A stretch of DNA of 64,000 nucleotides, taken from Monarcha castaneiventris obscurior (lineage: Eukaryota; Chordata; Aves; Passeriformes; Monarchidae). The stretch lies in the NCBI GenBank assembly GCA_026261815.1, contig JAMPIT010000174.1, positions 15,376,001 through 15,440,000 on the forward strand, read 5' to 3'. The translations under genes were made by a program, and so were the position numbers. The notes beneath the pieces are model-generated. The model did not search any database and was not told where the DNA came from. It saw only the letters and a program-made list of their open reading frames with translations. This document shows, piece after piece, positions 26,019 through 38,640 of this stretch (position 1 is the first letter of the stretch; the number at the start of each line of letters is the position of its first letter).

Positions 26019-27404
26019 TGAACTAAAAGGTCTTCAACTTCAACTATCCAGTGATTCTGCAACACAAAATCTTTAATGTGGGGAAAATATGATTTAATTT
26101 TATCATCTCAGGTTTATTTCCTTCCTGCTAATAATGTTTTATTATCTGAAAGACATTTGTATTGCAGAATGTCTAAAGCAAAATCTGCATGAGTTATTCC
26201 AGGTTTCAAAATGCCATATGCTGAAATATGGCAACATTCCTCTTTAAAAGGGGGGAGAACACACAGACCTGTACAAATCTACTTCTCTGATAGACAACAT
26301 CAATGACGATTTTAAAGAATTTAGTGAAGTTTAGGATGACAATATCAGTTAATGTATAATTACAAACTGTAGAAAGAAGAAGACTTGATACAAGCTTAAT
26401 TTGTTAGAACATATTTTGCAGCCATAGCAAATTTACTAGATGTATAGTCAAATTTGGTTGAAGTTAAATTAGGCATGCATCTTGATTCTTGGTTAAATTT
26501 TTTCAGCTGCATCCTCTTAAATGGGTATAAGTAATAATAATAAAAAAGCCAGTACAAGCTGAAGCCTGCAGCTTATATCCCATTATAAATTGCACTTCAG
26601 ATTTTCTAAACTAATTGTTAAATTTAGAACTAGCAATTAGCACTGCACAACATTTACCAACAGAATTAACTGTATCACTTGCTATCAAGCTCAATTACAT
26701 TTTCAAATGTCCCAGACTGGTAGCACTGACGCATTCTAAGAAAATAAAACCTAGAAATGGGCCGAGGGCAAATTGTTGTGACAAGATTCACAATAGGAAA
26801 CGGCCTTTTTTTCTGTTTCTGCTTTGGGTAAAAGTACAATCTTACTGGTTAAAAATGCAATCTTACCTGAGCAGTGTGGAATTGTATTGCAGGTTGGTGG
26901 AAATAAAATGCAAATAGTTACTTTATAAGAGTTCCACCAGTTGAGAATTGTATACAGCAACTTGATAGTTTTGAGGAGTCCTTATTAGCAACTACATGAA
27001 GATTGCCAGGAGATGCTACCTGGTGTTGCTTTTTAGTGTGATAGGGTATGAATCTGAGAACTTCAAAAGGTATTTTCAACAAACAGGCAAACCTACAGAG
27101 CCACTCACAGCTGGATTTCCTGCTGTGTTTACTTAGTAGAGCCAACCCTTAGGAAGTTTTTGCTCTGAAACTGTATCAAGACTAAAATTCAAAGCCACTT
27201 ACTCCTGATAAACCATTCAGAAGCACAGAGTTGAACTAAATTCATTTGCTTCCGAGGCAGAGGGAATGAAAGGCCTTAAAGTTGCAATAAGATGAGCCAG
27301 TCATACTTTGATGCAATTATATCTACTTGATTAATAGGTTCTCAATGGAAAAAGAGCTCGCTACAGATGCTGCTGAGGCATGGATCTCAATAGTCATCAT
27401 AGAT
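26019..27404. other. unassigned AT-rich DNA
   Basis: No gene or repeat is recognised, only short chance-length open frames such as 26615-26917 (+). Confidence 0.45.
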
Positions 27405-28385
27405 GTGATACCACCCTTGCCTGCCAGCTTATGGTCAACTTGTCACCTACCAAGACTTCCAAGTCCTTCTCTGCAGAGCTGCTCTTTGGTATGTCAGCCT
27501 CCAGCCTATACTGGTACTTGGGGTTATTCACCTCCAGGTGCATGACCCTACACTTGCCCTTGTTGAACATCATTACGTTTCTCTATGCACAATTCTCCAA
27601 CCTATCAAGGTCCTGCTGAATGCCAGCACAGCCTTCAGGTGTATCAGCCACTCCCCTGAGGTTTGTGTCATCAGCAAACTTGCTGAGGATAATTTCTATC
27701 CCTTCATCCGGGTCATTGGAAAACAAGTTAAATAAGACTGGACACAGTGTTGATCCCTGGGGATATCCACTGACTGCAGGTCTCCAACTGGATTCTGCCT
27801 TGCTGATCACAAGCCTCTGCATGCTGCCATTCAGCCAGGTCCTCACTGTCCATTCATCCAACCCTCATTTCCTGAGCTTACCTATGAGGATGCTATGGCA
27901 GACAGTGTCAAAATCTTGCCAAAATAGAGGGAGACAACAATCATGCACTCCATTGACCCTCCCATGCCATTCCTCCCATGGCTCCCTCCAATCCTCCCAT
28001 GCCATCATAGAATGCTGTCAGACTGGTCAAGTATGATTTCCACTTGGTGAATCCATGCTGACTACTCCTGATGACCTTTTCTTCTACATGCTTGGTGATG
28101 CTCTCCAGAACAACCTGTTCTATCACCTTTCCAGAGATGGAGGTGAGGTTGACTGGCTGGTTGTTTCCTGGGTCTTCCTTGCCATTTTTGAAGATGGGAG
28201 CAGCATTGCCCTTCTTCCAGGTATCAGGCACCTCTCTTGTTTGCCATGACTTTCCAATGATGCTGGCGAGTGGCTTAGAAGCATCATCTGCCAGCTCCTT
28301 AAGCACCCATGGGTGCATCCCATTAGGGCCCACTGATTTATGGGTGATAAATCTGTCTAGCCAAACTCTAACTCAGCCTTCCATG
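27405..28385 (-). pseudogene. CR1 LINE ORF2 (reverse transcriptase) remnant, antisense
   Basis: This is the largest coding relic in the window. Read on the minus strand from 28385 downwards it follows the CR1 reverse transcriptase domain. A G-P-N-G-M-H-P motif near 28330 is followed by a W-K-K-G-N-A-A-P-I-F segment and by P-V-N-L-T-S-I-S-G-K-V-I-E. An S-S-Q-H-G-F-T-K motif near 28073 comes next, before a break. After the break come GLDEWTV-like sequence near 27860, Y-P-Q-G-S near 27765, and an intact catalytic F-A-D-D at 27667-27678. A GVADTPEGC segment, a RLE helix and an SSSAEKDLEVLV-like end near 27450 complete it. The reading frame is lost between about 27862 and 27940. Near 27958-28001 there is an expanded stretch in which CCTCCCATG occurs three times. 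The endonuclease region and 3' UTR are missing. The family retrotransposes its own RNA; this copy cannot. Plus-strand frames at 27620-28036 and 28071-28439 are shadows. Confidence 0.94.
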
Positions 28386-30057
28386 ACCAAGGGAAAATCT
28401 TCCTTTCTCCAAACTTCTTCCTTTATCTCTGAGGTCTGAGATTACTGAGGGATGACCTCATTTTCATTCTAAAGTCTTTCAATGTAAAGGACCAACCTTG
28501 TCCTAGGACTTGTTTGTTTTCTTTTCATCCTCTACCAAGCTTGTCCTTCTCTTCATTGTATCGGGCTAGCTCCAATGCCTGTGTCCTAAACCTGGCACTC
28601 TTCAATACCTCCATTTTCCTCAACTACAGATCCCTATTGAAAAAGAAATCTCTGCCTTCAAAGCTTTAATATTCTCTTCCAAATCCTCTTCTTATTTTAA
28701 AAAACTATTCTCTCAAAATGAAAAGAAGCTGTATGACCTTATGGATAGTGTCTTTTCCCTTTCTCCTCATCTCTTTGTTCTTACACCTATGACCCAGGAC
28801 TTTTCCAAGATATGAACTCTGGGAGCACATTTGCAGAAAGAGGGATGGGATGTACTTTCTTAACATTCAATCACTTAGAAGTACCCAAATGTCATGTATA
28901 CACTCCAAAGCATAATAATCCTGTTCTGAGTCCCAAAAATACTGATGGCACTGCACATATATGCCATTTTCATATTAAAGCTTTCTTCAGGAAAAACATT
29001 CTCTACAGCGTGTTCAAAATTTATTTCCACTTTTTTGCCATTGTGTAACACAGGATTTCTCTCCTGTATTAAAATAGCCAATGAATGATGCATGCAATAC
29101 AGTAAAAACCTCATTTACTGTTATTCCAAGATGTATTGATTTACATGTGGTTCTGTCCAACCCTTTTTAATTTGACCAGATGAAGAAGCTTGGCATGACA
29201 ACCTTTGGAAGATCATGTGATCTAACTTCAGATGTTTGCAGTGTCAATATCTAAACCCTAACTAATTTCCTTAACCTGACTTAGTGGTTATAGGGAAAAA
29301 TAGACATCATTAGAATGCAGTTCATACCTAGCAGTACCTTACAGGATGTGAATCATGCTCTGAAAACAATTATATATATATTTTTCATTTGATGTAAAGT
29401 GAATTGAGGATAATTGTCCCAAGAAGCCTACAATTAGCCTGACAAATTCCTCCAAAAATTTTTAAAAGGATGAGCTTACTTAAGAGGAATGTGATTTCAA
29501 AGACAAAAAGGGAAGGTCTGTCAAATGTTGCATCTAGACAGCACTCAAAGTTATTTAGGGAGCAAAATGCAAATGGGACGTTGCAATTTTTGAAGGTCGT
29601 CAGAGATCCACTTTATGTGTTTTCCTGAAATCCTAAGTAGCTACCAAAGTTAGAAGTTTAATCTCTTAGAACCATTACACAGCTAAAGAAGAGAAACAGG
29701 CTGTTTCAGAAAGTGTTTTTGGCCCAGGACTTTGATATAAAACCTAAACTTAGATAGGCAGGACCTGTCTCTGGAAGCCCTCCTCTGTTGACTTTGTGAA
29801 GGATATTTTGGCATAGCTTGACAATTGGCTCAAATTAGATGTCTAAGCTGTAGACCTGACCCCCACTTCTAATGTGTGGTGTGAACATGTTTTTTTAATG
29901 AGTAGAGGCTGATATTAATAGGGTTTTTCCACCCAGAAATCAAACACACATTCATAGTGTTATTTTAATCTCTTGGACTATGCACCGTGCTTTGTCAAAG
30001 TCAGGCTGTTTAGAAGAAGGCAGCTGTGCACAGTAATGTAACAGCCTTTACATTCTA
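28386..30057. other. unassigned DNA
   Basis: No gene is recognised. The first few hundred bases, about 28386-28800, could be more of the CR1 upstream part, but I cannot align them by eye. Segments near 29730-29880 feel repeat-like ('ggaagccctcctctgttgactt'), but I cannot place them in a family. Confidence 0.4.
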
Positions 30058-30172
30058 GGCTATTATATATTTTAAATTATTATTTAATAAATTATTAAAT
30101 AATCTATTTTTTATTGTTATCCTTATTATATTGCTATTATAATATTGTAATATATAATATATTTTCACCTGT
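30058..30172. repeat. AT-rich low-complexity tract
   Basis: About 115 bp almost entirely of A and T, built from TTATTAAATAAT- and ATATAATAT-like words and nearly self-complementary in places. It is not a clean microsatellite. Confidence 0.8.
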
Positions 30173-30411
30173 ATAATTTTCACCAGAGACCAGAACTTCA
30201 GTGGAGGATTCTGCTATAAATGTGGGTGAAACCCAATAAGGCTTGTAAAGCTACTTTCCTATATTTCTACAAAATATACGTCAGGGATTTCAGCCTATCA
30301 TCATCACAACCAGGCAGTAAATTCTATTTGAATACTGAGATTTTGTCAGAATACTTTTAAGACTTCAAAACTGCAGGCAGCCAAGAGTCTAACACATCTG
30401 TAGGGAAGATG

Positions 30412-30640
30412 TGACGGTTAATTACACTCTGAGTATCTTATTTCTACCTCTGAATTTGTCAAGCTTCATCTTCCATTGCCTGGATCTTGTTATATACTTT
30501 TCTGCTAAATTAAAGAGTCAATGAATATCAGAAATTCTTCCCTCTGCAAGTATTAGACTCTGATCAAGTCAGTTAACTTCCCCTTATTAAGTTAAATAGC
30601 TTGAGATTCTCTCACTTTAATTACTGTACAAGCTCAGAGT
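30412..30640 (-). repeat. ancient CR1-type LINE fragment, antisense
   Basis: Diverged but collinear with the antisense 3' region of an old CR1 group: 'gacggttaattacactctga', 'tctgaatttgtcaagcttcatcttccattgcctggatcttgttatata', 'ttctgctaaattaaagagtc', 'gtattagactctgatcaagtcagttaacttcccctt', and 'taagttaaatagcttgagattctctcac'. The same part of the element is seen at 59845-60170. Confidence 0.75.
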
Positions 30641-33242
30641 TTGCACTAAGTACCTGTTACAGCAATTCAAATCAATGAAAACCCCTGAAAAAATATGAAC
30701 TTGCATGCTACAAAAATAAAGCAGAATAAGAACAAAAGAATTCTTTCCTGACCATCCATCTTCTCTTTTCTGAATAGATGAAAGCCAAAGTGTGTGTCAC
30801 ACATAAGAAATGACAATGGTGACAATAAATGACATAGGGAAGTTTACTGTGTACCCAAACTAAGAAAAGGATAGTCAAAAACTAAGGAAAGAAAAGTAAG
30901 AAACTGTCAAAAAAAGGTCAAAATTACCAGAAAACAATGTAGAAAAAACCAATATTCCCTTCTATTAATGAATATTCTCTTCCAATTTACAACAAAATTC
31001 TACACCAATGAGTAAAATTTCCTGAGAAGTGTGTGTTTCTTAGGAGTAAAACTACAAGACACTAGTGTGAAAAAAGGAAAAATGCAACATAGAGATATTT
31101 TAATAAATGAGATATTTTTTCTATCTAATAAACACATTTAAAAAACCTCAGAATAGTGGGATGATTCATTGAAACACAATTTTGGTACGCCTTCAAGACC
31201 TTCTGATGGATAGATACATGAGGCTTAGGTCAACAAACCTAAAACCAGTGGCCTAATTGTAGTGAAATGGAACATGTTTCTGAGTTATTCAAGCTAGAGC
31301 AGATAAACAGACATGATTATGTAGCTACTGCTGTGTTGGTATCATTAGTCATATTTTTCGTAGCTTTGGTTTACACAGCAGCAATATATTTCCATAAAAT
31401 CCTAAAATCAGTCCAAATAGTTTTAATTTATAATCAGTCAAACCTTACTATGGGATGAATATTTGCGCTGCATGTTTTAATTTGAGTTTCATGAGTAATT
31501 TTTTTCAATTTGTGCCCATTGTTGTTGGAATGGATAAAAAAGGAGAGTGCCTGGGTTACCAGGAGATACTACAAATCAGAGACAATTATGCCTGAAGAGC
31601 ACATCATCACAGGGTGACAACATCAGCTAGAATCTCAGTAGATTGCACTGTCAAGTACAGGTTTTCCAATAGCTGCACCCAGAGTCCATGGAAATTGGTG
31701 GGAATCTTTGAAAAGTGCTGGTTTTGGGGGCTTAGCTATTGCAAATGGCCAAACAAGCCCAAACATCTAGATTCATTGAACGCCTCACATCTCAAAAAAC
31801 AGAATTTACAACACAGCGAGTTAGGACATAGCAAATGGCTCAAAATCCCTCAAAATTCTGAGCCAGTTGAATTTTGGCACCCATGAGCAGCATAACACTC
31901 CTTGATGGAGTTTTTCAGCAGCTCTAGTGTATGTTTGGATCAACAGCAAACCCCACATTTGAACCTGGAGAACATGTTGGCATTATGGTAATGAGACTCT
32001 ACGAGCATCTGGGCAGTGATTTGGCTCATGGAAAAGGAAGGTTGGTAGTGAGCAGCCTCAAATGGCTGACCTCGTTTTGACACACACATTACAAGCCATC
32101 ATCAAATTTGACTGTAACTAAGTGCCAGGGGCTTCCAACAAGCTGTTCTGAGGTTGTTCAGTTGGAGTTCAAAATGAATAACTTCAGTAGGGCTCATTCC
32201 TACAGTACCACATGTTTTCAAAGCACCGACATGATTTGTAGGAAATTTAAAACTGTGCACAGTTGATCACACAGCCTGGACTTCCTCCACTTTGTCAAGT
32301 AGAGTGATTTGTCCAGAGAGAAGATGTTGGACAAGGTTTGAAAGGAAGCTGCTGGTGTTCAGAAGACAGACTTACAGGATTTCATGGGTTTGTTCTGTGC
32401 CAGTATTTGATTTAAGACTTTTCTACATCAAACATTGATCAGCAAAAATTGCAACATCTGGATTTAATAGTTAACAATATTTTCAAGACTGTTCTTTCTT
32501 TTCCATCCCTGAGACTCTGGTATTGTCCCTAGGTGGGAAGAACAGCAAGATTAACACATAACATGACACTTGAAACTGCTATTGGAAAACAATAGGAATA
32601 ATCTAGATAATGTACCAAGAAGCAATTTCTAGATGTTTTGTGACTGAAGAAAACACACAGATGTGTGGTTTTACTTCTACAGAAAAACAAGAGTGTGTTT
32701 TTACATAAACTTCAAAGAGGATTGGAGGATATCTGAGGCACAAAAAACTGGCTTTAAAAAAAGGCAGTATTCACCTCATTTCACTGCATTTAGAAATGCA
32801 AGGTAAATTATGTTCAGTTTAAACTTCATGAAGCTACTTCTTCATTTTGAACTGGGATAGAAGAGACTAATTCCAGGGGCTGCTGTAAGAAGGTAGCTTA
32901 AATTCTTTTATGATTTGAGTACATGACACTAGGCTTCTTAAAAAACACTAGATACGGAATATGGGCAAATGAATCAAACTCAAAGATCACATTTGGCTTC
33001 AGATTTAGGCTTTTAATGTTGAAAATTCAGGATTAATTCCATTAAGTGTGTTCCCATCCCAGCCAGGGGAGAAACAGTCGGTAGAGTTATTTCATCTTAT
33101 GCGGGCTTTTTAAATACCTTTAGTGGGGTGAGAAGTGTATACCTAAGAGTGGAATCTTCACCTCACATTGAATCCTAATCAAAAGTTTCCCACAAACCAG
33201 GTTGCATCATTTGCATTAGTGTTTTCACTGTACAGAGACAGG
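30641..33242. other. unassigned DNA with a small membrane-protein-like ORF
   Basis: No repeat family is recognised. It contains the 63-codon frame at 31267-31458, listed separately. The sequence at 31540-32500 is less AT-rich than its flanks but shows no exon or element I can name. Confidence 0.45.
31267..31458 (+). CDS. speculative 63-residue single-pass membrane ORF
   Basis: The start codon has G at -3 and G at +4, a favourable Kozak context. The product has a charged N-terminal part (residues 1-17, with E, K, R, H and D), one hydrophobic segment of about 24 residues (roughly 19-42, with the run TAVLVSLVIFFVALVY), a basic flank at H43-K44 and K47, and a polar tail. This is the layout of a single-pass small membrane protein. 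I recognise no family. There is no clear splice acceptor upstream, promoter or nearby exon. Hydrophobic stretches arise easily in T-rich DNA, so chance is the leading explanation. Confidence 0.12.
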   Translation: MEHVSELFKLEQINRHDYVATAVLVSLVIFFVALVYTAAIYFHKILKSVQIVLIYNQSNLTMG

Positions 33243-33284
33243 AATAATAATAATAATAACAACAACAGCAACAATGACAATAAA
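33243..33284 (+). repeat. trinucleotide microsatellite (AAT)n/(AAC)n
   Basis: A run of AAT units followed by AAC units with CAGCAA and TGAC interruptions, ending in AATAAAAA. It is a short compound simple repeat. Confidence 0.85.
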
Positions 33285-36200
33285 AATTCTTAAGCACGTT
33301 GTTAAATTGGGGAACAGATTTGTCTACCATGTAAAAATTATTTGTAGGCTGTTGTCAAACAAGTTTAGCCCTAACACAGAGCTAAGTTCAGCTTTTCTGT
33401 ACAAAATACTGTCTGGACTGTCATGTTTTCTTTGCAGTCGTTATGCTAAGCCCAAAGGATGCAGATATTAAATCTATCTTTGCTGCTAATTTGGTTATCA
33501 GGTTTGGGTCCATCCTATGCGTATTTCTTATTTCTACCATATGTCCATGACACTGAGTGCAAAAGACCTGCAGTAATAAAAAGTATTATTAAGCACTGTG
33601 GGTAGAAGAGAGGTTAACACCAAGAGACATTTTGGTCAGAAACTGTGCTGCACTGGTTTCAGCTTAAAAGAGAATAAATCTCCCATATAATAAGCTATAT
33701 TAGCAACAAAAAAGAAAATCAAGTAAACATTCATAGATCATGGCTGAACTATGATAATGTAGATCTGAGAAAATACGGTATAGTCTGCTTAAAAATCTGG
33801 CCATGCTGCTGTGCACTCGCAAGTATCTCAAGCAGGAAATGATGGAAAGCTCCACTGATCTCAAATAACTCAATTGTTTTTTCTTTTCTAATCAAATATC
33901 TTCATAGTGAGGGACCAAAAATGCATCATTCAGCGTGCAATATGGTTGTGAAAGCATGAAATATGGCACTTCACTGTTAATGTAATATTAAAGATTAAAA
34001 ATGTTTATTACCTGTTATTCTTCTCTTAATTGTTTTGTGTAGAGAAAAATAGAAGTTGCTGCTTTAATGCATAAAAAAACCCACAATGTGCATTCATAGC
34101 AGAGAGCAAAGTGTTGGGGCTATGAAAATTATGTAAATGATGCATTCCAGTGAAAGAACTTTCAAACCCTTAGGGTCTTCAAACAGCATTAATTCAAGAA
34201 ATTAGATACAAAATTTAACTTTTTCATGCTAATAATGATTTCATAAGGAAAAACTCGTTAGTAAAGGTGACAAATATGAAGTTCTATTGAACATTTAAAT
34301 TCAGGAATCTTAGTATGCGCCCCTGGGATATATTTACTCAGCCAATGACTCTGATGTTATTAAGTAATTTATTTGAGAAAGTCTCCATTCATGAGTTTAC
34401 ATAAGAACAATATCAGGTTTACAAAGGCTTGTGTTGTCGGTTTAGCAAATACCTAATTCACAATGACTTTTGCTTAAGATTTTCATTAGGTTGTTCAATA
34501 TTGTTTGATCATTTAATGTCAGCTTCATAAGATCATAATTTTCCCTATATGAAAAGAGGAAATTAAAAGGAGAAATAAATTAAAAAGTGTGAACTAAACT
34601 TAAATTTAAATCAGCTTTGCCACAAAAGAGAGGAAAAGAGTGTCAGCACTTGTGATTATATTATGCTTGGGTATAAACTACCCACATTTAGCAATTTAAT
34701 TTTGCTGTGGTATATTTCTATGCCAGCAATACCAAAAAAATCTATTGAAACATCTGAAAAGTTGCATTATGGTTCAGTTGTTCAGGGCTGGTCAGTCATG
34801 TGACAATATCAATTTCTGGCAGCATTAGTTAGGGGGTTCATTAATTAGATAGGAAACAAAATCATCCTAAATCTCTCAATTTCTAGGCCTATTCATGCTG
34901 TAATCCATGGCCTCCAGCCAGTGTTGCAGGCAATGTGCAAATATAACTGAAAATGACAATTCCTGAAAGTCAAGGAGCAGAGTGGATATGACAGAGAGAA
35001 ATAGCACAAGATCGGAAAATAAGGATGGTTAAAGTTGTCAACAGAATATTTGTCTTCCTACAGAAAATGCTGGTTCCTCAATACAGAACTATTTCGCAGC
35101 AGATGAGCTGATTTTACTCAACTTTCTAATGAAATACAGGCAAGCCTTGAAATCTTCATTGTCACCTCACTAGATCATTCACCATCATTCCTCAGAGAGC
35201 TTCCTGGTCCCCAGGCTCCATCACAGGGCTATGTTGGAGGAGGTTTGCTATAATAAGTGTTTGAAATCACCGCTGGTTCCTGTTACAACCTGCCTCCAGC
35301 ACTTTTTCTCCTCCTCAGGATGGTTCTTGCTCTCCCATCACCATGGTTCCTACATTCAGGTGTCTCTCCACCCTTGTCTCTCCAACTCATTCAGGCTAAA
35401 ATGACAACACATTAGCCTTTGTGTTTCCATGTGAGAGATCCAATCTGTGCTCCAAGGCTTGTCTCTATCCTGTCATTGCACATCCTAAGACAGCTGAATC
35501 TTACAGGACAACCTGTCTATGTGCTAAATCTTTTGCCCTGCACAACACAAAACCCTGGTCTACACATGACCCTAGACCAAAAAGAAAATAATATCCAAAT
35601 AAAATTTCATATTACAGCAATTAGTAAATTAGGTCATATTTGACTGAAGTATGATCTGTCTGGAGGGTCTGATTCAGACATGAGAGGGTAAAAGTGTTTT
35701 TCTGGCAACAGATCCCACGAGAAGTGAAAAAATGACATACAAATGAAATAGGCAGAATTATGGAATGACTATCTTGACTGTAAACCACCTTTCCACTAAC
35801 CTAGATAACTCTTTAATCTTTGACTTCTGTTCTTAACTGAATACATATGTAATGAGAGGCAACAGGAGCAGGCAGGCAAGGTGAGATTTGGTCATATTTA
35901 TTAACGCATGCGTCACTCAGTTGTAACTGCATTTGTGTGTTCTCTGGCAGAGTGGTTCTCTGGTGTTTTAAGAACTTCTGAAATGCAGAAGGGCTCTAAT
36001 CTATATAAAAATAGTCTCCACTAGTAAGTAAGATAGTCACAGGATAGGAGTGGGTACTCCAAGAGAAATCACAAGGCCCAAAAGGTAATGATCTTTGAAA
36101 GGACTTTCTTGCAAGGTAGGCACTCTCAAGAGGAAACCAAAGGTCCTTATTGGAAAACTGAGAATAGAGGAGATGAGAAATGATATAGAATTAGGCAAGG

Positions 36201-38447
36201 GTTCGTGAGTAAAGATGTTGAAACTATGAAGTTGTTTTACTGGATCAGTATTAAGGTGCAATTTATCTGAGTAAGGGTGAGAAGGCAGCTAGAGATTATT
36301 TCCAGATATATACAGGAGAGAAAAGAGGGATTTGGCAGCAAAATCTCTGAAAGAAAGTTAATAAGGGGAAGTGTCTGGAAGTAAAAGAAATTAGTATATG
36401 CAGTGCTTACAAACATGTTACCATTTCCCAAGAAATATTACCAGCCAGTGACTAGAAAAATAAAACCAGGAAGCAGGAAACTCAGATGGAATGGGTTAAT
36501 ACTTTTGCAATAAGAGCAATCCACACATTTAGAAGGATTGTTTTCATTTCTCCAGAAATACCACTTAAGTTTCTCTTATTAAAGCATTTGGTAAAACTGA
36601 AGTTTGCAGCACAAACAGGAGTAGAAGGATGGTTTCGTACAAGCTATAAGAGAGCAGGAGAACAGTTTTATCTGGGTAATGTGGGTACCTACAGGGATTG
36701 AAGTATGAGGTAAAAACTCATGATAGCCTTTCTTCAAGGCTAAAGGTTGCCTGTTTATGGTACTGGGAGTTTTTGCTGCCTTCGTACTGATGTCTTTAAA
36801 AGTACACATGTAAAACGAAGTCTTTTTGATGACTCTTAAACTTGAGTTGGATGCAATGCTAGTGGAGGAAGATCTTTTCTCATATTTATAAGTGATCTCA
36901 TACTTATGCTGTGTCAGCTGGACTATAAAGAGCTGCTCCTCAGACTTGAGATGGTAGGATTGATTCAAGTGCAGGACATTTAGGCACCAGGCCTGCCACA
37001 CCTCTGTTCACAACAAGCCTGATAAAAAGTGCTACTTTAGCGTAAGACTTGAAACAGAATCAAGCCTAGCTAGTAATGACCCCTCAGTCAGTAATTATTT
37101 TGGAAGTCCAAAGTAGAAGAAATAATATTTATCCATTGGACAAAATTACCAAGAATCTTTCAGCAAAATTTATCCTAAATGTTGTTAGACCAATTTCCCT
37201 TGTTAGATCAATCAGTTGATCGATCTGTCTATATTTGTATCCATCTATGTATAAATAAATATATGCACGTCCTCCTAGAGAAGGTGCTGGGGTTTCCAGT
37301 AAAGAACACAGCACATGTTTACAGAAATGTGATGTAGTCTGGGTGTAATCTTAGATCACATTATTTAAGGAAACTAGCTATGATTTATAGCAGCAAATAA
37401 ATAAGACAAAATTTGTTTAACACACCTCAGCATTAAGTATCTCCTGCATTAATTGTCTCCAAAGTCTATTCCATTTGTTATCTAACAAGGTATGCTTTAT
37501 TATTTTTATCCAGTTCATTGCTTGATTCTATCTGTTCTTTCAAAATTAGCTTGTCTAATCAGAAACTGCTTTGGCTGGTAGTTCATTTCATATAAAAAGG
37601 AGGAATTCTTGTTTACTGAGAAAGTAATTGGATTATAATTTTGAAAAGAAAGAAATATGAATTGTAATAAATTATTTCGTAAAAAATACACGGGAGCATG
37701 AAAACTAGCAAACCCAAGACAAATTAAAAGCTCTAATGAATGAAAAGGCTATAAATAGAACATGAAACTGGAAAGGATAATTCATCATTTTAACTTACCT
37801 ACTCCTTGTTATTCTGTTGAAAAGAGCTGAATATCTAAGGAAAGAAGAAATAAAATATATTTACCAAATGATGTTCAAACAAATGCTTATATTAGCTATC
37901 ACTTCTAGCTCTTAAGCTCTTCTAAACATAATGAAAACTTTATTACAGAAAGAAAAAGCATAATTCAACCACTTTTGGGAGTCCACAATTCCATTCAGTT
38001 ATTTATCAAATTCTATTGTTAAGCATGCATGACCGTAGGTAGATTATACTAAAGTTGCATGCATGACTTTGTTGCCTGCGTCTGCCTATATTTAAGTGAA
38101 GGCAAGAGAATGCAGAAATCATATTGCAAACACTGACCAATATGCTGGGGATATTTACAGAGCTGAGCCATCATGTACATTTTATTGCTTCTCAACATTT
38201 CAATTCACATCAAACTGTAGGACTTATTTTCCTTTTTTTTTTCCCACCTAAAAATATTTTGTTGCTAATCCTGCTTTTTTTTCTGTATGTGTTTTTTAAT
38301 TTTTTTTTTCCTAAAGTAAAACACTGATTAATAAAGTTGTGAGAAGTAATGAACTATGAAAATTGTCTAAAGGAAAATGAAACACACAGAAAATAATGTG
38401 CAAAGTTGTAAATAAGACTTTAGGAGTTAGAATATGTATTACGTTAC
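33285..38447. other. unassigned AT-rich DNA, parts may be conserved noncoding
   Basis: I see no recognised gene or repeat family. The stretches at about 33880-34870 and 37400-37690 are dense in TAAT, ATTA, TTTCATAAGG and ATTTGCAT-like words without repeat similarity, the look of vertebrate conserved noncoding elements; this is inference only. A 140-codon minus-strand frame at 36579-37001 starts at GTG and shows no domain. A degenerate tetranucleotide-like stretch lies near 37205-37265. An 11-bp direct repeat, GCATGCATGAC, is at 38023-38033 and 38057-38067. Confidence 0.4.
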
Positions 38448-38640
38448 ATATGATATATGATATATGATATATGATATATGATATATGATGTATTATATAT
38501 TTATTATATATTATATATTATATATTATATATTATATATTATACATTATATATTACATATTACATATTACATATTATATATTATATATTATATATTATAT
38601 ATTATATATTTATTATATTATTATATATTATTACTATTAT
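38448..38640 (+). repeat. compound 7-bp minisatellite (ATATGAT/ATATTAT/ATTACAT)
   Basis: Six perfect tandem ATATGAT heptamers occupy 38448-38489. After a short break the array continues as ATATTAT-type heptamers, then a few ATTACAT variants near 38550-38572, then ATATTAT again, fading into irregular TTATTA near 38610-38640. The constant 7-bp period across variants shows one array that has diverged in blocks. The Y/I/L-rich open frame across it (38478-38684) is an artefact of the repeat. Confidence 0.9.

Noticed and set aside
27620..28439. Plus-strand frames of 122-138 codons
   Set aside because: They lie opposite the minus-strand CR1 reverse transcriptase relic, which keeps clear RT motifs.
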